Source: Vicia villosa (taxonomy: Eukaryota; Streptophyta; Magnoliopsida; Fabales; Fabaceae). From it: a stretch of DNA of 64,000 nucleotides. This document shows positions 23,511 through 34,059 of the stretch, in pieces. The notes beneath the pieces are model-generated. The model did not search any database and was not told where the DNA came from. It worked only from the letters and a program-made list of their open reading frames with translations. Within the stretch, counting starts at the first letter, position 1. Each line of letters opens with the position of its first letter. The translations under genes and the position numbers were made by a program. The stretch is from positions 1 to 64,000 of the forward strand of contig NW_026705483.1 of NCBI RefSeq assembly GCF_029867415.1. The letters run 5' to 3'.

Positions 23511-26234
23511 TGTAGCAACCTGCCCTAAAAATTAAGCTTTTAGAGTCGCCACCTATTCTGAAGGGCGAATAGGAAACCCTACGTAGTTATGAGATTCAGG
23601 GTAAGTTATTATAATCAGGTTGAGGGAAGGTGTTAGGCACCCTCAACCCTTTCCTATGGCTTTGAATCTAAGGTAACAGTTTTATGGCTAAAATTATTAA
23701 GGTTAATAGCTAAGGAATTGAATAGGGGAAAAATTGAGATTTTAGGGAGGGGGACTCGCCTTGGTTATCCAAGTGCCTACGTATCTCCTTAGGGAGAATC
23801 AGAGTCAACGTAGTTCGGGCACAGGGTTGTACGCCTTAGAATTGAATTTGATTTGAATGTATTTGATGTCGTTTTGAAGTTGTCTTGAAATTGTTTTGAA
23901 ATACGAAGTTCGAAGGTATTTTGAATTACCTTATCGTGGTTGTGAACATCGCAATGTTTGAAAGGATGTAAATCCGTAGTATCGTGGTTTAGTGTTTTAG
24001 ATGTGGTTTTGGGCGTACAACCCTGCTTTAATATGGCACTGTTAGATGCGGTGATCAATGGATTTGATCAGTATAGCTAACAGATTAATGGGCATTGCTT
24101 GTTACTCAGATTGATAGATTGATCGTCGCGGACAGCAAATTAAATATATTTTAATTTTGTATATTTTTATCTCTCGTCTAGTGCGACCAATAGGCTTAGT
24201 CGGGTCGAGGAGAGAATTTAAATAAAGGATTAATTAAATTACTTTATTGCTTCATTCAGATATTTGATCAGTACGACATGGAGAGTCGACTAATTCGAAG
24301 GCGGGATGAAATAGATATTCATCCGCCATTTATCCGTTAAAGGGGAAGTTAGAGTCTATTGTTCTTATTATCCTTATCTCTCGTCTACTGCGACTAATAG
24401 CTTTAGTCGGGTCGAGGAGAGAATTAGTAAGAATAATTGTTTTTTTGCCAAATGGGATCGGGAAAACCCTAATAGTTTAAAACTAATTAAATAGATTAAA
24501 TCGATATATTCAAAATAATCGGGAGGAAATCCTAAAGCCTAATCCTAATTTTATTTTCCTATTAACTCAATTTTATATTAAATAATATGCATATAAAATA
24601 ATTGAGAGTAATTATATATTTATACAAATAATATAAAAATAATTAAATAAAACCTGGACAGAAATCCTATGTAGCAGCTTATTGATAGTGTATGGTAGTC
24701 CTGCATTTTGATGTGCATTGGATCTGGATCATAGGGATTCGTACGGCCCAGATTGGAGATCCCTATGGGCGTGTGTACAGCCGCACGCACCAAATCCGAC
24801 ACTGAGTTGATTCAAGAAAATAACGAAAATAAACAAAGGGCGCCAGGGATCGAACACCCGTTCCCTTGGTTATCCGTTATCTAATTCAACCATATGCGCC
24901 AATTACACCAGTTGATAAGGAAACGAACCGGAATCAATATAAAAACAAACCAAATTTCAATTAAGCATGAAACGCGCCCAGCCATCTTCCTTGTTGCGTT
25001 TTTTTCCTGAAAAAAACCCAGAGCCTTTAGCCGTGTTCTTGTGCAGCCATGGACTTGTGAACCTGAATCTAGCAAGAAACAATGGATAAATAAGTTTCGA
25101 ATACATGGATCAATCGCAAATTCCCCACCGAATCCATTGGTGGCCATGGTTTGAACCAATTTTCTCTAATTACAGAATCCCCAATTCCAAACCTTGCTGA
25201 CCTAACAATGGCGGATCTTCTTCCTCGCAATGAATCTCAAATTAAAACGTACAGGAACGTTCTAAACAAATACCTTAATCACACCAAGCAAACAAAACAT
25301 ATAAACAATGCATAAACATATGAACGCAAGAGCGAATTCGATGGAGCCCGAACCGTGACCCTGTGAAATACAAATTCTGCACGTGCTAGACCTGGGAAAC
25401 AATTAGAACAGCTTCACCACCGCCCACAGCTTGCGTTCTGGCAATCAAAACCCCTTTGAATTCTCCTCACTTTGCAAAACGTCTTTGGGAAATTTGAGAA
25501 AAAAACTTGAAACTCGGCCAATCCTTCTCCCTGCAAAAAGAGTCTTTCTATATTTTCCTGAACTATTAGATGATGTTAGTGATTCATGAGAAAGCAGAAT
25601 ATAGTTAGAATCAACGTTTATCTTTGTGGTGAAGTTCACGTGAAACAAAATTGGTGCGTAGAGGTTAAATTTTTCATAATTTTCTTCTGCCAATGAACCG
25701 ATTTCCCTAATAATGCACAGTAGTAGCCTCCAAATATTATTGTCTGTACGTGTTTTTAGAGAATTAGGATTAGCAAACCTGTCCCCCTTTGTTAGAAAAT
25801 CTTTTTCTTTTATATTGGTCAATTTAGGGTATTTCTATACCTAATGGGCCTGTTGCCCAACTAAGTTAATGAATAATATAATAATAATAATACTAATAAT
25901 TCTAATAATTAACAAAACCTAATTAAAATAAAAACCTAATTAATCCTAATTCTATCTAATAATATTAATAAAAGCTAATCCTAATACTAACAAAAATTAA
26001 TAATGTTAAATATTAATAATTAGTAAAAAAATTAGTAATAATACTTCAATAAGTAAATGTAAATAGGAAAAGTGATTGAGCCCAAATTCCTGCTAATCTT
26101 AACCCCATTTTATCTAGGATATCTTATAAGAGAGCGGGTTTGACAATAGGAATGTCAAACCCCATGACTCTTAATTTTGACCCTTGATGAATTAACGGCC
26201 GTAGATTTGATCGGACAAATTTTGGGGTATGACA
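23511..26234 (-). mobile_element. 3' LTR of Ogre-like element D
   Basis: Read on the minus strand, this 2724-bp LTR starts TGTCATACCCCAAAATTTGT at 26234 and ends GTTGCTACA at 23511. Its first 200 bp and last 300 bp match the young element's LTR closely but with many differences, while the middle is diverged. So D belongs to the same family and is older or a different subfamily. A minus-strand TATAAAA lies at 25808-25814. The segments near 24170 and 24370 repeat an ATCTCTCGTCTA-GACCAATAG block. The ORFs inside show no domain. Confidence 0.85.
24841..24912 (-). other. Decayed tRNA-like module in LTR D
   Basis: On the minus strand GTGTAATTGGCGCATATGG (D-arm-like, with TTGG) is followed about 40 bases on by GTGTTCGATCCCTGG, a B-box match. 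The T-stem pairs poorly, so this copy is degenerate. It lies after a GGAAGATGGCTGGGCGCG-like stretch, the same setting as in LTR C, which supports a shared origin. Confidence 0.5.
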
Positions 26235-27417
26235 GCTGCCCCTGTTCAATCTTCTTAAACCTGAAGAATCAGATAGGCACGTCTGCCTATCGTGATCTAA
26301 AGGTAGAAGATGATTGGACACTGAAATGCCCTGAAATTTGCATGCGTTGGGAATAAATTCCGTGAGGGATGGGCTTACAGATGCCACCCAAGGTAAACAC
26401 CATTTTTCAGCATATGAAGCAAATGCTTTCTGGAAGGAACCCTGTACTTTGATTATAGCATGGCCTGAAAAGGCAACTTGAATTTTATGCAATGCTTATG
26501 ATGCATGCGATGCATGATGCAGTTGAGCTTCTCAAAATAAATGAGAGCGGTGTATGTATATGCATTATGTATGAATGAGGTATGTTAGTTGAATGATGCA
26601 TGATTGTTAGTTATGTCCATTGAAGTATGTTAGTAATTCTGAAAAGAAAGATAAAACATTTGCGTGTTATTGGTGATGTTTTGGAGAATATCACTGCCGA
26701 GTGGCTAACGTGATAAACCCAATTGAGGAATCGTTTGAAAAACCTTGTATGCTTGGAAAAGCTCCTAGAAAGGATGGAATACGTCTTGAAGGAGACTTCC
26801 TGGAAAGGTTCCTGAAAAGGAATAGCGAGGACCTTCTGTTGGTTGTGTAATTGGTTTGCTATGGCCAGCAAGCCTCCGCAGTTTGTGAACCCCTACTTAC
26901 TATAGTTCTAGTAAGTCTTCGTAGTTTGTGGACCCCTACTTACCATAGTTCTGGTAAGTTTTCGCAGTTAGTGAACCCCTGCTTACTATAGTGCTAGTAA
27001 GCTTTCGCAGTTTGTGGACCCCTCACTTACTATAGTTCTAGTAAGTCTTCGTAGTTTGTGAACCCCTCACTTACTATAGTTCTAGTAAGTCTTCTCGCAT
27101 TTTGTGAACCTCTCACTTACCATAGTGCTGGTAAGCTACTCGCAGTTTGTGAACTTCTCACTTACCATAGTGCTGGTAAGCTACTCGCATTTTGTGAACC
27201 TCTCACTTACCATAGTGCTGGTAAGCTACTCGCAGTTTGTGAACCTCTCACTTACCATAGTGCTGGTAAGCTACTCGCAGTTTGTGAACTTCTCACTTAC
27301 CATAGTGCTGGCAAGTTACATCGCAGTTTGTGAACCTCTCACTTACCATAGTTCTGGCAAGTTACATCGCAGTTTGGACCCCAATAGGATTGCTTGCTAT
27401 AATTCTAGCAAGTTCAC
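26235..27417 (-). mobile_element. 3' internal end of element D with hairpin array
   Basis: GCTGCCCCTGTTC at 26235 is the reverse of the polypurine tract seen before the young element's 3' LTR, and 26238-26340 matches that element in reverse. From about 26880 to 27390 there are around eleven units of about 45-52 bp, each containing an inverted repeat such as CTTACCA-TAGTGC-TGGTAAG. Homology to the young element stops at about 27417, where Athila-like sequence begins. The 5' part of D is not seen. The plus-strand ORFs here only read through the repeats. Confidence 0.8.
26880..27390 (-). repeat. Tandem array of about 45-bp hairpin units
   Basis: Units share GTTTGTGAACC plus a hairpin. Stem arms change together between units: ACTTACTA/TAGTAAGT (26893, 27064), CTTACCA/TGGTAAG (27116, 27161 and later) and TTGCTA/TAGCAA (27392). 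The loop keeps the pattern TAG-T/G-TC or TAGTGC. Period is 45 bp between 27115 and 27160. Confidence 0.88.
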
Positions 27418-28019
27418 ATACAAGACAAAACAACAATGGAGGAAAACAATGACTGGGAGATGAAACAAATAAACAACAAGCAACTGCCTCTTGTGTGATT
27501 TCTCAATTGTGTTATGTTGATAGAATAGACGCAAAATTAGGGAGATAAAGACATACCTGATTTTACTCTCATGGTGATCTCTTTAAGTGTTTGGCTTTTT
27601 ATAATCCTCACCAGGTAGGTTAAGTTTGCAGCTTCCGCACACCCTCAATGTCGTGTGACTTCTCTTTCCGGCTTGATTTCGTCCCTCAACTGCTCAATTC
27701 CGTTCACCACATTGCGTCCGACATTTTATTTTTTGGCTACATCAACTTTCAAAGTGCCTTGAGATATTAGCTTTTGGTTGTGTCGTCCTTCCATTTGTCA
27801 CTCATCACTTCATGCCTTCGACACCAATCTTCATCCTGTTACACTTTTGATACAACTAGAAAGAAAACTTCAGACAAAACAAATTAAAAAGGAATACTAA
27901 AATATGAAAATAATACTGCGAAAAAAAAAGAAAACAATAATGATAAAATCCCTCCCCCACTTGCACTAAACATTGTCCGCAATGTTTTCGTACTCGCCGG
28001 AGAGGACTTACCGAACATC
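27418..28019 (-). other. 3' non-coding end of the Athila-like element
   Basis: Downstream of ORF3 on the minus strand, the purine tract AAGTGGGGGAGGG at 27951-27963 would be the expected plus-strand primer or a remnant of it. A similar AAGTGTGGGGGAGG follows the third-ORF pseudogene at about 48010. The remaining 500 bases show no ORF. The LTR expected after the tract cannot be recognised. Confidence 0.55.
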
Positions 28020-29294
28020 CTACTGAGGAGGAGGAGGGAAATGCAACATCAATTGTTGCATCATGCTGTGCATCTCCGTCATCATCACGCCTTGACGGGT
28101 TTGTTCCTCTCCTTGACGGTGTAGCTCTAGACCTTGGCGTGCTTGCTCACCTCTTAGATCGGCGAATTCGCCATGTATCCAATTCCATTCTTCACTTGTG
28201 AAAGAGGTAGATTGGGTACCACCATGTGATGATTGACCCGTCTCTCCTTGTAGGTGTGCACTCTCTTCATTCCGCTGAAACTGATAACTGCTCCTAAAGA
28301 TTTCCCGATAGCACCAATTCTCCTCGTTGAGGGTGGACGTCCGTTCAGGATTTGGGAGATTCATGACCACCGTTTTCCCAACTTTGTACTCATAAGAAGT
28401 ACCATTCATCTGTATCACAAGTTGGTTAATCAAAGCAAGCATATCAAGTTTAGTCATACCTGCGACGGGCTCATGATGATGTGCCACCGGGTCATAGCCG
28501 AGAAATCTAGCTATTTGAGTGATGATACCCCCAACACAAATGTCACCAGAAACTGCTTTTCCCACTTTGCTTAGATGTGCAGCCACAAAGGCCGCCACAT
28601 TAACCAGAGTCTCCGAAATCATAGAAGACATCAGAAAAAGTTCAGTTTGTGAGATAACGCCCTGACTATCACCCCTGCCAAACATAGAATAAGCCAGACA
28701 TTTTTGCACATAACGAAAACATGGATTATGAATCCGGGAGGCCTTCGCATCTTTTGCGATATATTCAGTTCCTGTGATCTTACCCCAAAACCTTCCGGGT
28801 TCAAAATCACTAGGCAATTTTCCCGGTCCCTCAGTGGGTATACCAAGGATAGCACCTAATTCCTCTAGAGTTAACCGGTGCTCAGTCTGAAACAATTGAA
28901 AAGTGATTGCACCGGTACACATAGGGAGTCTCCTTTCCCATTCCGTATGGACCTCGTACTCCACCGTACTTAAGAACTCCAATGTTATCCGTTCATAAGT
29001 AGGTGTTGTACGCAGCATAAAATCTAGCAGCCCTATTTTATTCAACAGTCTATGAACATCCTCAGACAAACCCAATTCAACAAGAGTAGCGGGACACATG
29101 TACCTGTTTGGAATTAACCGTCGGTCCTTAAGTTTGGAATACCGGACTTCATGAGCAGGGTTGATAAAAGTGAATCCATGAGGATTTTCGTTGGTCGGCT
29201 CAGCCGCCGGTTCGACATTCCTCCGTGCTCGAGTGGAAGGTCTCGAAGAGCCATCCTCGGTTTGTCTTCTTCTGAAACCACTCTTTGGGGGCAT
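28020..29294 (-). CDS. Athila-type third ORF (env position, plant transposon protein)
   Basis: An intact 424-residue ORF downstream of integrase, the place of the env-like ORF of Athila elements. After a basic, Ser/Arg-rich start (residues 1-30), the core has the pattern known from the plant transposon protein family: VELGLSEDVHRLLNKIG, TYERITLEFLSTVEYE, ITFQLFQTEHRLTLEELG, then a conserved block around RIHNPCFRYVQKCLA and a second helical block. The C-terminus (from about 330) is Gln/Glu-rich and ends in a proline run. I see no convincing signal peptide or membrane segment, so a fusogenic env role is not supported. ATG at 29294 is the first start. Function is unknown; relatives occur in many plant genomes. 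The same core appears, broken, at 47995-49477. Confidence 0.75.
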   Translation of the reverse strand: MPPKSGFRRRQTEDGSSRPSTRARRNVEPAAEPTNENPHGFTFINPAHEVRYSKLKDRRLIPNRYMCPATLVELGLSEDVHRLLNKIGLLDFMLRTTPTYERITLEFLSTVEYEVHTEWERRLPMCTGAITFQLFQTEHRLTLEELGAILGIPTEGPGKLPSDFEPGRFWGKITGTEYIAKDAKASRIHNPCFRYVQKCLAYSMFGRGDSQGVISQTELFLMSSMISETLVNVAAFVAAHLSKVGKAVSGDICVGGIITQIARFLGYDPVAHHHEPVAGMTKLDMLALINQLVIQMNGTSYEYKVGKTVVMNLPNPERTSTLNEENWCYREIFRSSYQFQRNEESAHLQGETGQSSHGGTQSTSFTSEEWNWIHGEFADLRGEQARQGLELHRQGEEQTRQGVMMTEMHSMMQQLMLHFPPPPQ

Positions 29295-30006
29295 TTTGGG
29301 TACCTGAAAAGTTACAAAAACTGAAAATTCGAATTAGTGAAAAACGGCTACCGTAGGTGGATGGAGGGTGATGAGAGGAACACTTTTTGTGAAGTGGGTG
29401 TGGGGAAAATCTGAATATTTGAAGGGGTAAGTGGAGGTTTGTGTGTGGGTTTTAATGGAGGAGGCAAAGTTGTGTTTGAAATTATGGGGGGGGAAGAAGA
29501 AAGAAGGAGGAAGAAAGATAAAAAGTTAAGTGAGAGAAGGCACAAATAGGGTTTTGGAGTGTGGGGCGCGCGGGACCCACAGGAAAAAGAAAAAAAATTC
29601 AAAAGCTGACTCGCTGACACGGCCGTGTCAGGCGACACGGTCAGACCGTGTCCGAGTCTGGAAATTCATTCTTGTCCTGAAAAAAATACCAACAGTACGA
29701 CACGGCCGTGTCCGGTGACACGGTTAGACCGTGTCCGGGTCTGGAGAACCAATTTTCCTTTCTCAATTTTTTTTGTTCAAGGCAACACGGCCGTGTCAGC
29801 CAACACGGCCAGACCGTGTCAGACACTGTGCTCCCAAAATTTTGTCTGTTTTGTAGCTCCTGCTCTCTTCACCCCCTTGATAGCTGTGTTTCAAAACAAC
29901 CTACAAAATAAAAGCAATAAACAAAGAAAACTGTTAAAGATAAAACAGTGGGTTGCCTCCCACTAAGCGCTTCGTTTAACGTCGCCTGGCTCGACGGACG
30001 CCCACC
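29295..30006 (-). other. pol-ORF3 spacer with three double dyads
   Basis: A 700-bp spacer without a supported gene. It contains three copies of GACACGGCCGTGTC (29616-29629, 29699-29712, 29784-29797, the last starting AACACGG). Each is followed after exactly four bases by a 19-bp dyad such as GACACGGTCAGACCGTGTC (29634-29652, 29717-29735, 29802-29820). The plus-strand ORFs 29530-29966 overlap these repeats and are by-products. Next to the integrase end, GGGTTGCCTCCCACTAAGCG (29951-29970) is a phrase I know from Athila-like elements at this position. Confidence 0.8.
29616..29820. repeat. Three tandem double-dyad modules
   Basis: Module starts are 83 and 85 bp apart. Dyad 1 is a perfect 14-bp palindrome in two of three copies. 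Dyad 2 is a 9+1+9 palindrome, perfect in the first copy and with one or two mismatches in the others. The same module occurs twice in the LTR at 36638-36749. Confidence 0.9.
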
Positions 30007-31146
30007 TCACTGGGTGAGATGCACATGATCAATTGTTCCAGCTTCCTGCCCTGCATAGTAGGGCTTCAACCTCTGTCCATTTACTTTGAATATATCCCCA
30101 GTGGCTTGGTTTTTAATTTCAATCGCACCATGTGGGAAAACCTTGTGTACAACAAACGACCCTGACCATCTGGACTTCAATTTGCCAGGAAACAGCTTCA
30201 GCCTCGAGTTAAACAATAACACGAGTTGTCCTTCCCAAAAATCCTTCTTGATGATCCTCTGATCGTGCCACTTCTTTGTTTGTTCTTTGTATATCTTCGC
30301 ATTTTCATAGGCTTGATCTCGAAATTCCTCTAATTCATGTAGTTGAAGGATACGGGATTCACCCGCTTTTACCATATCATAGTTGAGGAATTTAGAAGCC
30401 CAAAATGCCTTCTGTTCAAGCTCGAGTGGCAAATGGCAAGCTTTACCATAGACCAACTGATAGGGTGACATGCCTATGGGTGTTTTGAAAGCCGTCCTAT
30501 AGGCCCATAATGCATCATCAAGCTTCACCGCCCAATCTTTTCTTGAGGTGCTAACAGTCTTTTCGAGGATCTGCTTGATTTGCCTGTTCGATACCTCTAC
30601 TTGACCACTAGTCTGGGGGTGGTAAGCTGTTGCAATCTTGTGCTTCACATTATACTTCTTCAGCAGATTCTCCATTAACTTATTCAAGAAATGAGTACCT
30701 TCATCGCTTATGAGTGTTCGGGGAACACCGAATCTGGAAAATATGTTGTTCTTGAGGAAATTCACCACCACTTTGGCATCATTTGTAGGAAGAGCAACTG
30801 CTTCAACCCATTTAGAGACGTAGTCCACCGCTACAAGGATGTAGTTCTTCCCATATGATGGTGGAAATGGTCCCATGAAATCAATACCCCACACATCAAA
30901 CAACTCCACTTCAAGAATACCCTTCTGAGGCATCTGATTTCTTTTTGAGATATTCCCTGTTCTCTGACACCTGTCGCATTCTTTCACAATGCTTTGAGCG
31001 TCTTTGAATAATGTGGGCCAATATAGACCAGATTGTAGGACCTTTGCAGCTGTTCTATCACCACTGAAATGTCCTCCGTATTCTGAGTCATGGCATGCTT
31101 TCAGCACATCTCGTTGTTCCTCTTCAGGTACACATCTTCTAATCAA
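30007..31146 (-). CDS. Integrase part of the Athila-like pol, cut off by a stop
   Basis: This 379-residue frame continues the pol frame below a single in-frame stop (about 31164-31166). Near the start is the zinc-binding HHCC domain (H in HDSEYGGHF, then CDRCQRTG). The catalytic core shows the three acidic residues in [17 protein letters not shown] and [14 protein letters not shown]. The C-terminal part has the GPY/F-like region ([18 protein letters not shown]). All catalytic residues are present. The ATG at 31146 is only the first Met after the stop, not a natural start; the integrase would normally be made as part of the polyprotein. It joins cDNA to host DNA in the nucleus. Confidence 0.88.
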   Translation of the reverse strand: MIRRCVPEEEQRDVLKACHDSEYGGHFSGDRTAAKVLQSGLYWPTLFKDAQSIVKECDRCQRTGNISKRNQMPQKGILEVELFDVWGIDFMGPFPPSYGKNYILVAVDYVSKWVEAVALPTNDAKVVVNFLKNNIFSRFGVPRTLISDEGTHFLNKLMENLLKKYNVKHKIATAYHPQTSGQVEVSNRQIKQILEKTVSTSRKDWAVKLDDALWAYRTAFKTPIGMSPYQLVYGKACHLPLELEQKAFWASKFLNYDMVKAGESRILQLHELEEFRDQAYENAKIYKEQTKKWHDQRIIKKDFWEGQLVLLFNSRLKLFPGKLKSRWSGSFVVHKVFPHGAIEIKNQATGDIFKVNGQRLKPYYAGQEAGTIDHVHLTQ

Positions 31147-31167
31147 CCCATCAAGACCTTTCTTGTA

Positions 31168-34056
31168 TTAGTAGGGATCATCCCACAAGTAGAACCTGCA
31201 GTCATGTAAAAACTTTTTTCTACGGTTATAGTCAAAATCATCAGGGATAATACCACCTACCAAGTAATTCGCATAGTCGGCGAACCAAGGTACACCAATA
31301 ACAGCGAGGATATGTTCATCTGCGAACTCATCCTTTATTGGGCGTGTGGTTTCTGTCTCTTCAATTGGTGACATTCGAGACAAGTGATCTGCCACAGTGT
31401 TCTCAGATCCTTTCTTGTCACGAATTTCTACATCAAACTCTTGAAGGAGTAGGATCCATCTTAGCAGTCTTGGCTTAGAGTCCTGTTTAGCAAAAAGATA
31501 CTTCAAGGCAGCATGGTCAGTATAAACAATGACTCTAGAACCCAACAGATATTGCCTGAATTTATCAAAGGCATAAACAACCGCTAACAACTCCTTTTCA
31601 GTAGTTGCATAGTTCATCTGTGCAGGGTTCAACACATGACTAGCGTAGTAAATAACATGTAACAATTTTTCTCTACGTTGTCCCAACACCGCCCCTACTG
31701 CAATATCACTTGCATCACACATGATCTCAAAAGGTAGAGACCAATCTGGTGCTACAACAATTGGTGCCGACACTAATTTTTGTTTTAGTGTATCAAATGC
31801 TGCAACACATGCTTTGTCAAAATCAAAAGCTTTGTCCTTAACTAAAAGTGTAGTTAAAGGTTTTGCTATTTTTGAGAAATCTCTTATGAACCTACGGTAA
31901 AAACCCGCATGCCCTAAGAAACTTCGGATACCTTTTTCATTCAGGGGAGGAGGCAATTTTGCAATGACTTCTATCTTGGCTTGATCAACTTCTATTCCCT
32001 TATGAGAAATTTTGTGGCCCAAGACTATACCTTCACGCACCATGAAGTGGCACTTCTCCCAATTTAGGATTAAGTTGGTTTGTTGGCATCTTTCTAAAAC
32101 AATAGCAAGGTTAGTTAAGCAGTTATCAAAAGACTTACCAAAAACCGAGAAGTCATCCATGAACACTTCCATATGTTTCTCCAGCATATCGGAAAAAATG
32201 GATTGCATGCATCGTTGAAATGTGGCCGGTGCATTACATAACCCGAATGGCATTCTTCTGTAGGCGAAAATACCAAAAGGGCATGTAAAAGCGGTCTTCT
32301 CTTGATCCTCTGGTGCAACAGCTATCTGATTATACCCCGAGTAACCATCGAGGAAACAATAGTAGTCATGACCCGCCAACCTTTCTAACATCTGGTCGAT
32401 GAAAGGCAACGGGAAGTGATCTTTTCTTGTTGCCTGATTCAGTCTTCGGTAGTCAATACAGACTCTCCACCCTGTAACTGTCCTTGTGGGAATCAACTCA
32501 TTCTTTTCGTTCTTAACAACGGTAGTTCCACCTTTCTTTGGCACTACATGAACTGGGCTCACCCATGAACTGTCAGATATTGGGTAGATCATCCCGGCAT
32601 CCAAAAGTTTTACCACCTCCTTTCTAACCACCTCCTTCATTGCTGGATTCAGTCGCCGTTGAGGTTGGACAACCGGTTTGTGATCGTCTTCCATTAAGAT
32701 TTTGTGCATGCAAAGTGTTGGACTTATTCCTTTCAAGTCTTCAATTGACCATCCAAGGGCACTTTTATGCTTTTTAAGGACCTTGACAAGCTTATCTTCT
32801 TGAAGGAATTCAAGGTGAGAACTTATTATAGCCGGGCACTTACTTTCAGTGTCTAAAAAGACGTATTTGAGGTTCTCTGGTAATTGTTTTAGTTCAGCCC
32901 CCTTCTTTGGTTCATCTTTACTTTCTTCAACTAACGGTTGCCTTAGATCCTCCCATCTGTTGTGGCGAGAATCTTTGGCAAACGATATTTCCATCATGGC
33001 TAAAACTTCACTATCTTTTTCATCAATTACCTCCTCTTCTTCGAAGATTGATAGACTCAAAACTCTCTCCAAGGGTAACTTCTGTTTTGTCAAAGAGTTT
33101 TCTTCGTCACAAATTTGCTCAATTACCTCAATGTGTTGACTTGTGGCAACATCATCCTTGTACTTCATAGTGTTGCGCACATCAATCTTCAATTCTTCAT
33201 CATAGACTTTCAAGGTCATTGTACCTTCCTCTATGTCGATCAAACACCTCCCGGTCTCTAGAAATGGTCTCCCCAAAATGATTGGTATCTCTTCATCTTC
33301 GGGCATCTCTAAAATAACAAAGTCTACCGGAAATACGAACTTGTCGATTTTCACCAACACGTCTTCTACCACTCCGTAAGGTCTTTTAATTGATTGGTCA
33401 GCAAACTGGAGTGTCATTCGTGTGTCCTGTACTTTACCTATTCCCAATCTCTTGTAGATGGATAATGGCATAAGACTCACACTTGCTCCCAAATCTATCA
33501 GTGCTTTCTTGAAAGACCTATCACCAATTGTGCATGGTATAGTTACTGAACCTCTGTCTTTCTTTTTAACCGGAATCTTCATTCCCTGCAAAATAGCACT
33601 ACAAGTTTCAGTTAGAATAATCGGATCACTCTCGATGGTCCTCTTCTTTGAAATGATATCCTTCATAAATTTCGCATAAGTGGGCATTTGCTCAAGTGCC
33701 TCCAAGAAAGGAATGTTCAGCTCAAGTTTCTTGAACATCTCTAAGAACTTCTCAAAATTCTTCTCATGTTGTTCTTTCTTCCTATTTCTCGTGGGAAAAG
33801 GGAGTTTAACTGCCGGTTTTGGTGTAACTATCTTTTCTTTTACTACCCTTTCGTCCCTCTTGATTTCTTGACTTATACCCTCATTCTCTTTAATCTCGAC
33901 ATCCACTTCGATCAACATATCCTCATCCTCGAAATTCCTCTCCGGTTTGTCATTGGATTTATTGCTTCTGGTAATTACAGCGTTCACATGATTGTTGTCT
34001 CTGGGATTTGTAACCGTGGCACTTGGGAGAGCGCCTTGTGGTTGAGTGTTGGTCAT
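31168..34056 (-). CDS. Athila-like pol: protease, reverse transcriptase, RNase H
   Basis: A 962-residue frame. Near residue 190 is the aspartic protease motif ALIDLGASVSLMPL, with DLG where animal retroviruses have DTG, as is usual in this clade. Reverse transcriptase follows, from about residue 470 (RLNPAMKEVVRKEVVKLLDAG, then VCIDYRRLNQATRKDHFPLP) with the catalytic box FMDDFSVFG near 630. RNase H has MCDASDIAVGAVLG near 780, TTEKELLAVVYA and YTDHAALKYL, ending with ADHLSRM near 890. It stops shortly before integrase at a single in-frame stop codon. It is in the same frame as gag, separated by one stop (34060-34062). The Met at 34056 is the first after that stop and need not be a real start. 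Confidence 0.9.
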   Translation of the reverse strand: MTNTQPQGALPSATVTNPRDNNHVNAVITRSNKSNDKPERNFEDEDMLIEVDVEIKENEGISQEIKRDERVVKEKIVTPKPAVKLPFPTRNRKKEQHEKNFEKFLEMFKKLELNIPFLEALEQMPTYAKFMKDIISKKRTIESDPIILTETCSAILQGMKIPVKKKDRGSVTIPCTIGDRSFKKALIDLGASVSLMPLSIYKRLGIGKVQDTRMTLQFADQSIKRPYGVVEDVLVKIDKFVFPVDFVILEMPEDEEIPIILGRPFLETGRCLIDIEEGTMTLKVYDEELKIDVRNTMKYKDDVATSQHIEVIEQICDEENSLTKQKLPLERVLSLSIFEEEEVIDEKDSEVLAMMEISFAKDSRHNRWEDLRQPLVEESKDEPKKGAELKQLPENLKYVFLDTESKCPAIISSHLEFLQEDKLVKVLKKHKSALGWSIEDLKGISPTLCMHKILMEDDHKPVVQPQRRLNPAMKEVVRKEVVKLLDAGMIYPISDSSWVSPVHVVPKKGGTTVVKNEKNELIPTRTVTGWRVCIDYRRLNQATRKDHFPLPFIDQMLERLAGHDYYCFLDGYSGYNQIAVAPEDQEKTAFTCPFGIFAYRRMPFGLCNAPATFQRCMQSIFSDMLEKHMEVFMDDFSVFGKSFDNCLTNLAIVLERCQQTNLILNWEKCHFMVREGIVLGHKISHKGIEVDQAKIEVIAKLPPPLNEKGIRSFLGHAGFYRRFIRDFSKIAKPLTTLLVKDKAFDFDKACVAAFDTLKQKLVSAPIVVAPDWSLPFEIMCDASDIAVGAVLGQRREKLLHVIYYASHVLNPAQMNYATTEKELLAVVYAFDKFRQYLLGSRVIVYTDHAALKYLFAKQDSKPRLLRWILLLQEFDVEIRDKKGSENTVADHLSRMSPIEETETTRPIKDEFADEHILAVIGVPWFADYANYLVGGIIPDDFDYNRRKKFLHDCRFYLWDDPY

Positions 34057-34059
34057 TTG

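Noticed and set aside
27058..27463. Plus-strand ORFs with repeated LTYHSAGKLLA or LTIVLVSYS peptides
   Set aside because: By-products of the 45-bp array, on the strand opposite to element D.
28254..28574. Plus-strand ORF inside the Athila third ORF
   Set aside because: Shadow of the intact minus-strand ORF; composition and domain evidence favour the minus strand.
29530..29966. Plus-strand ORFs over the double dyads
   Set aside because: Palindromic GC-rich repeats keep frames open on both strands; the translated repeats resemble no protein.
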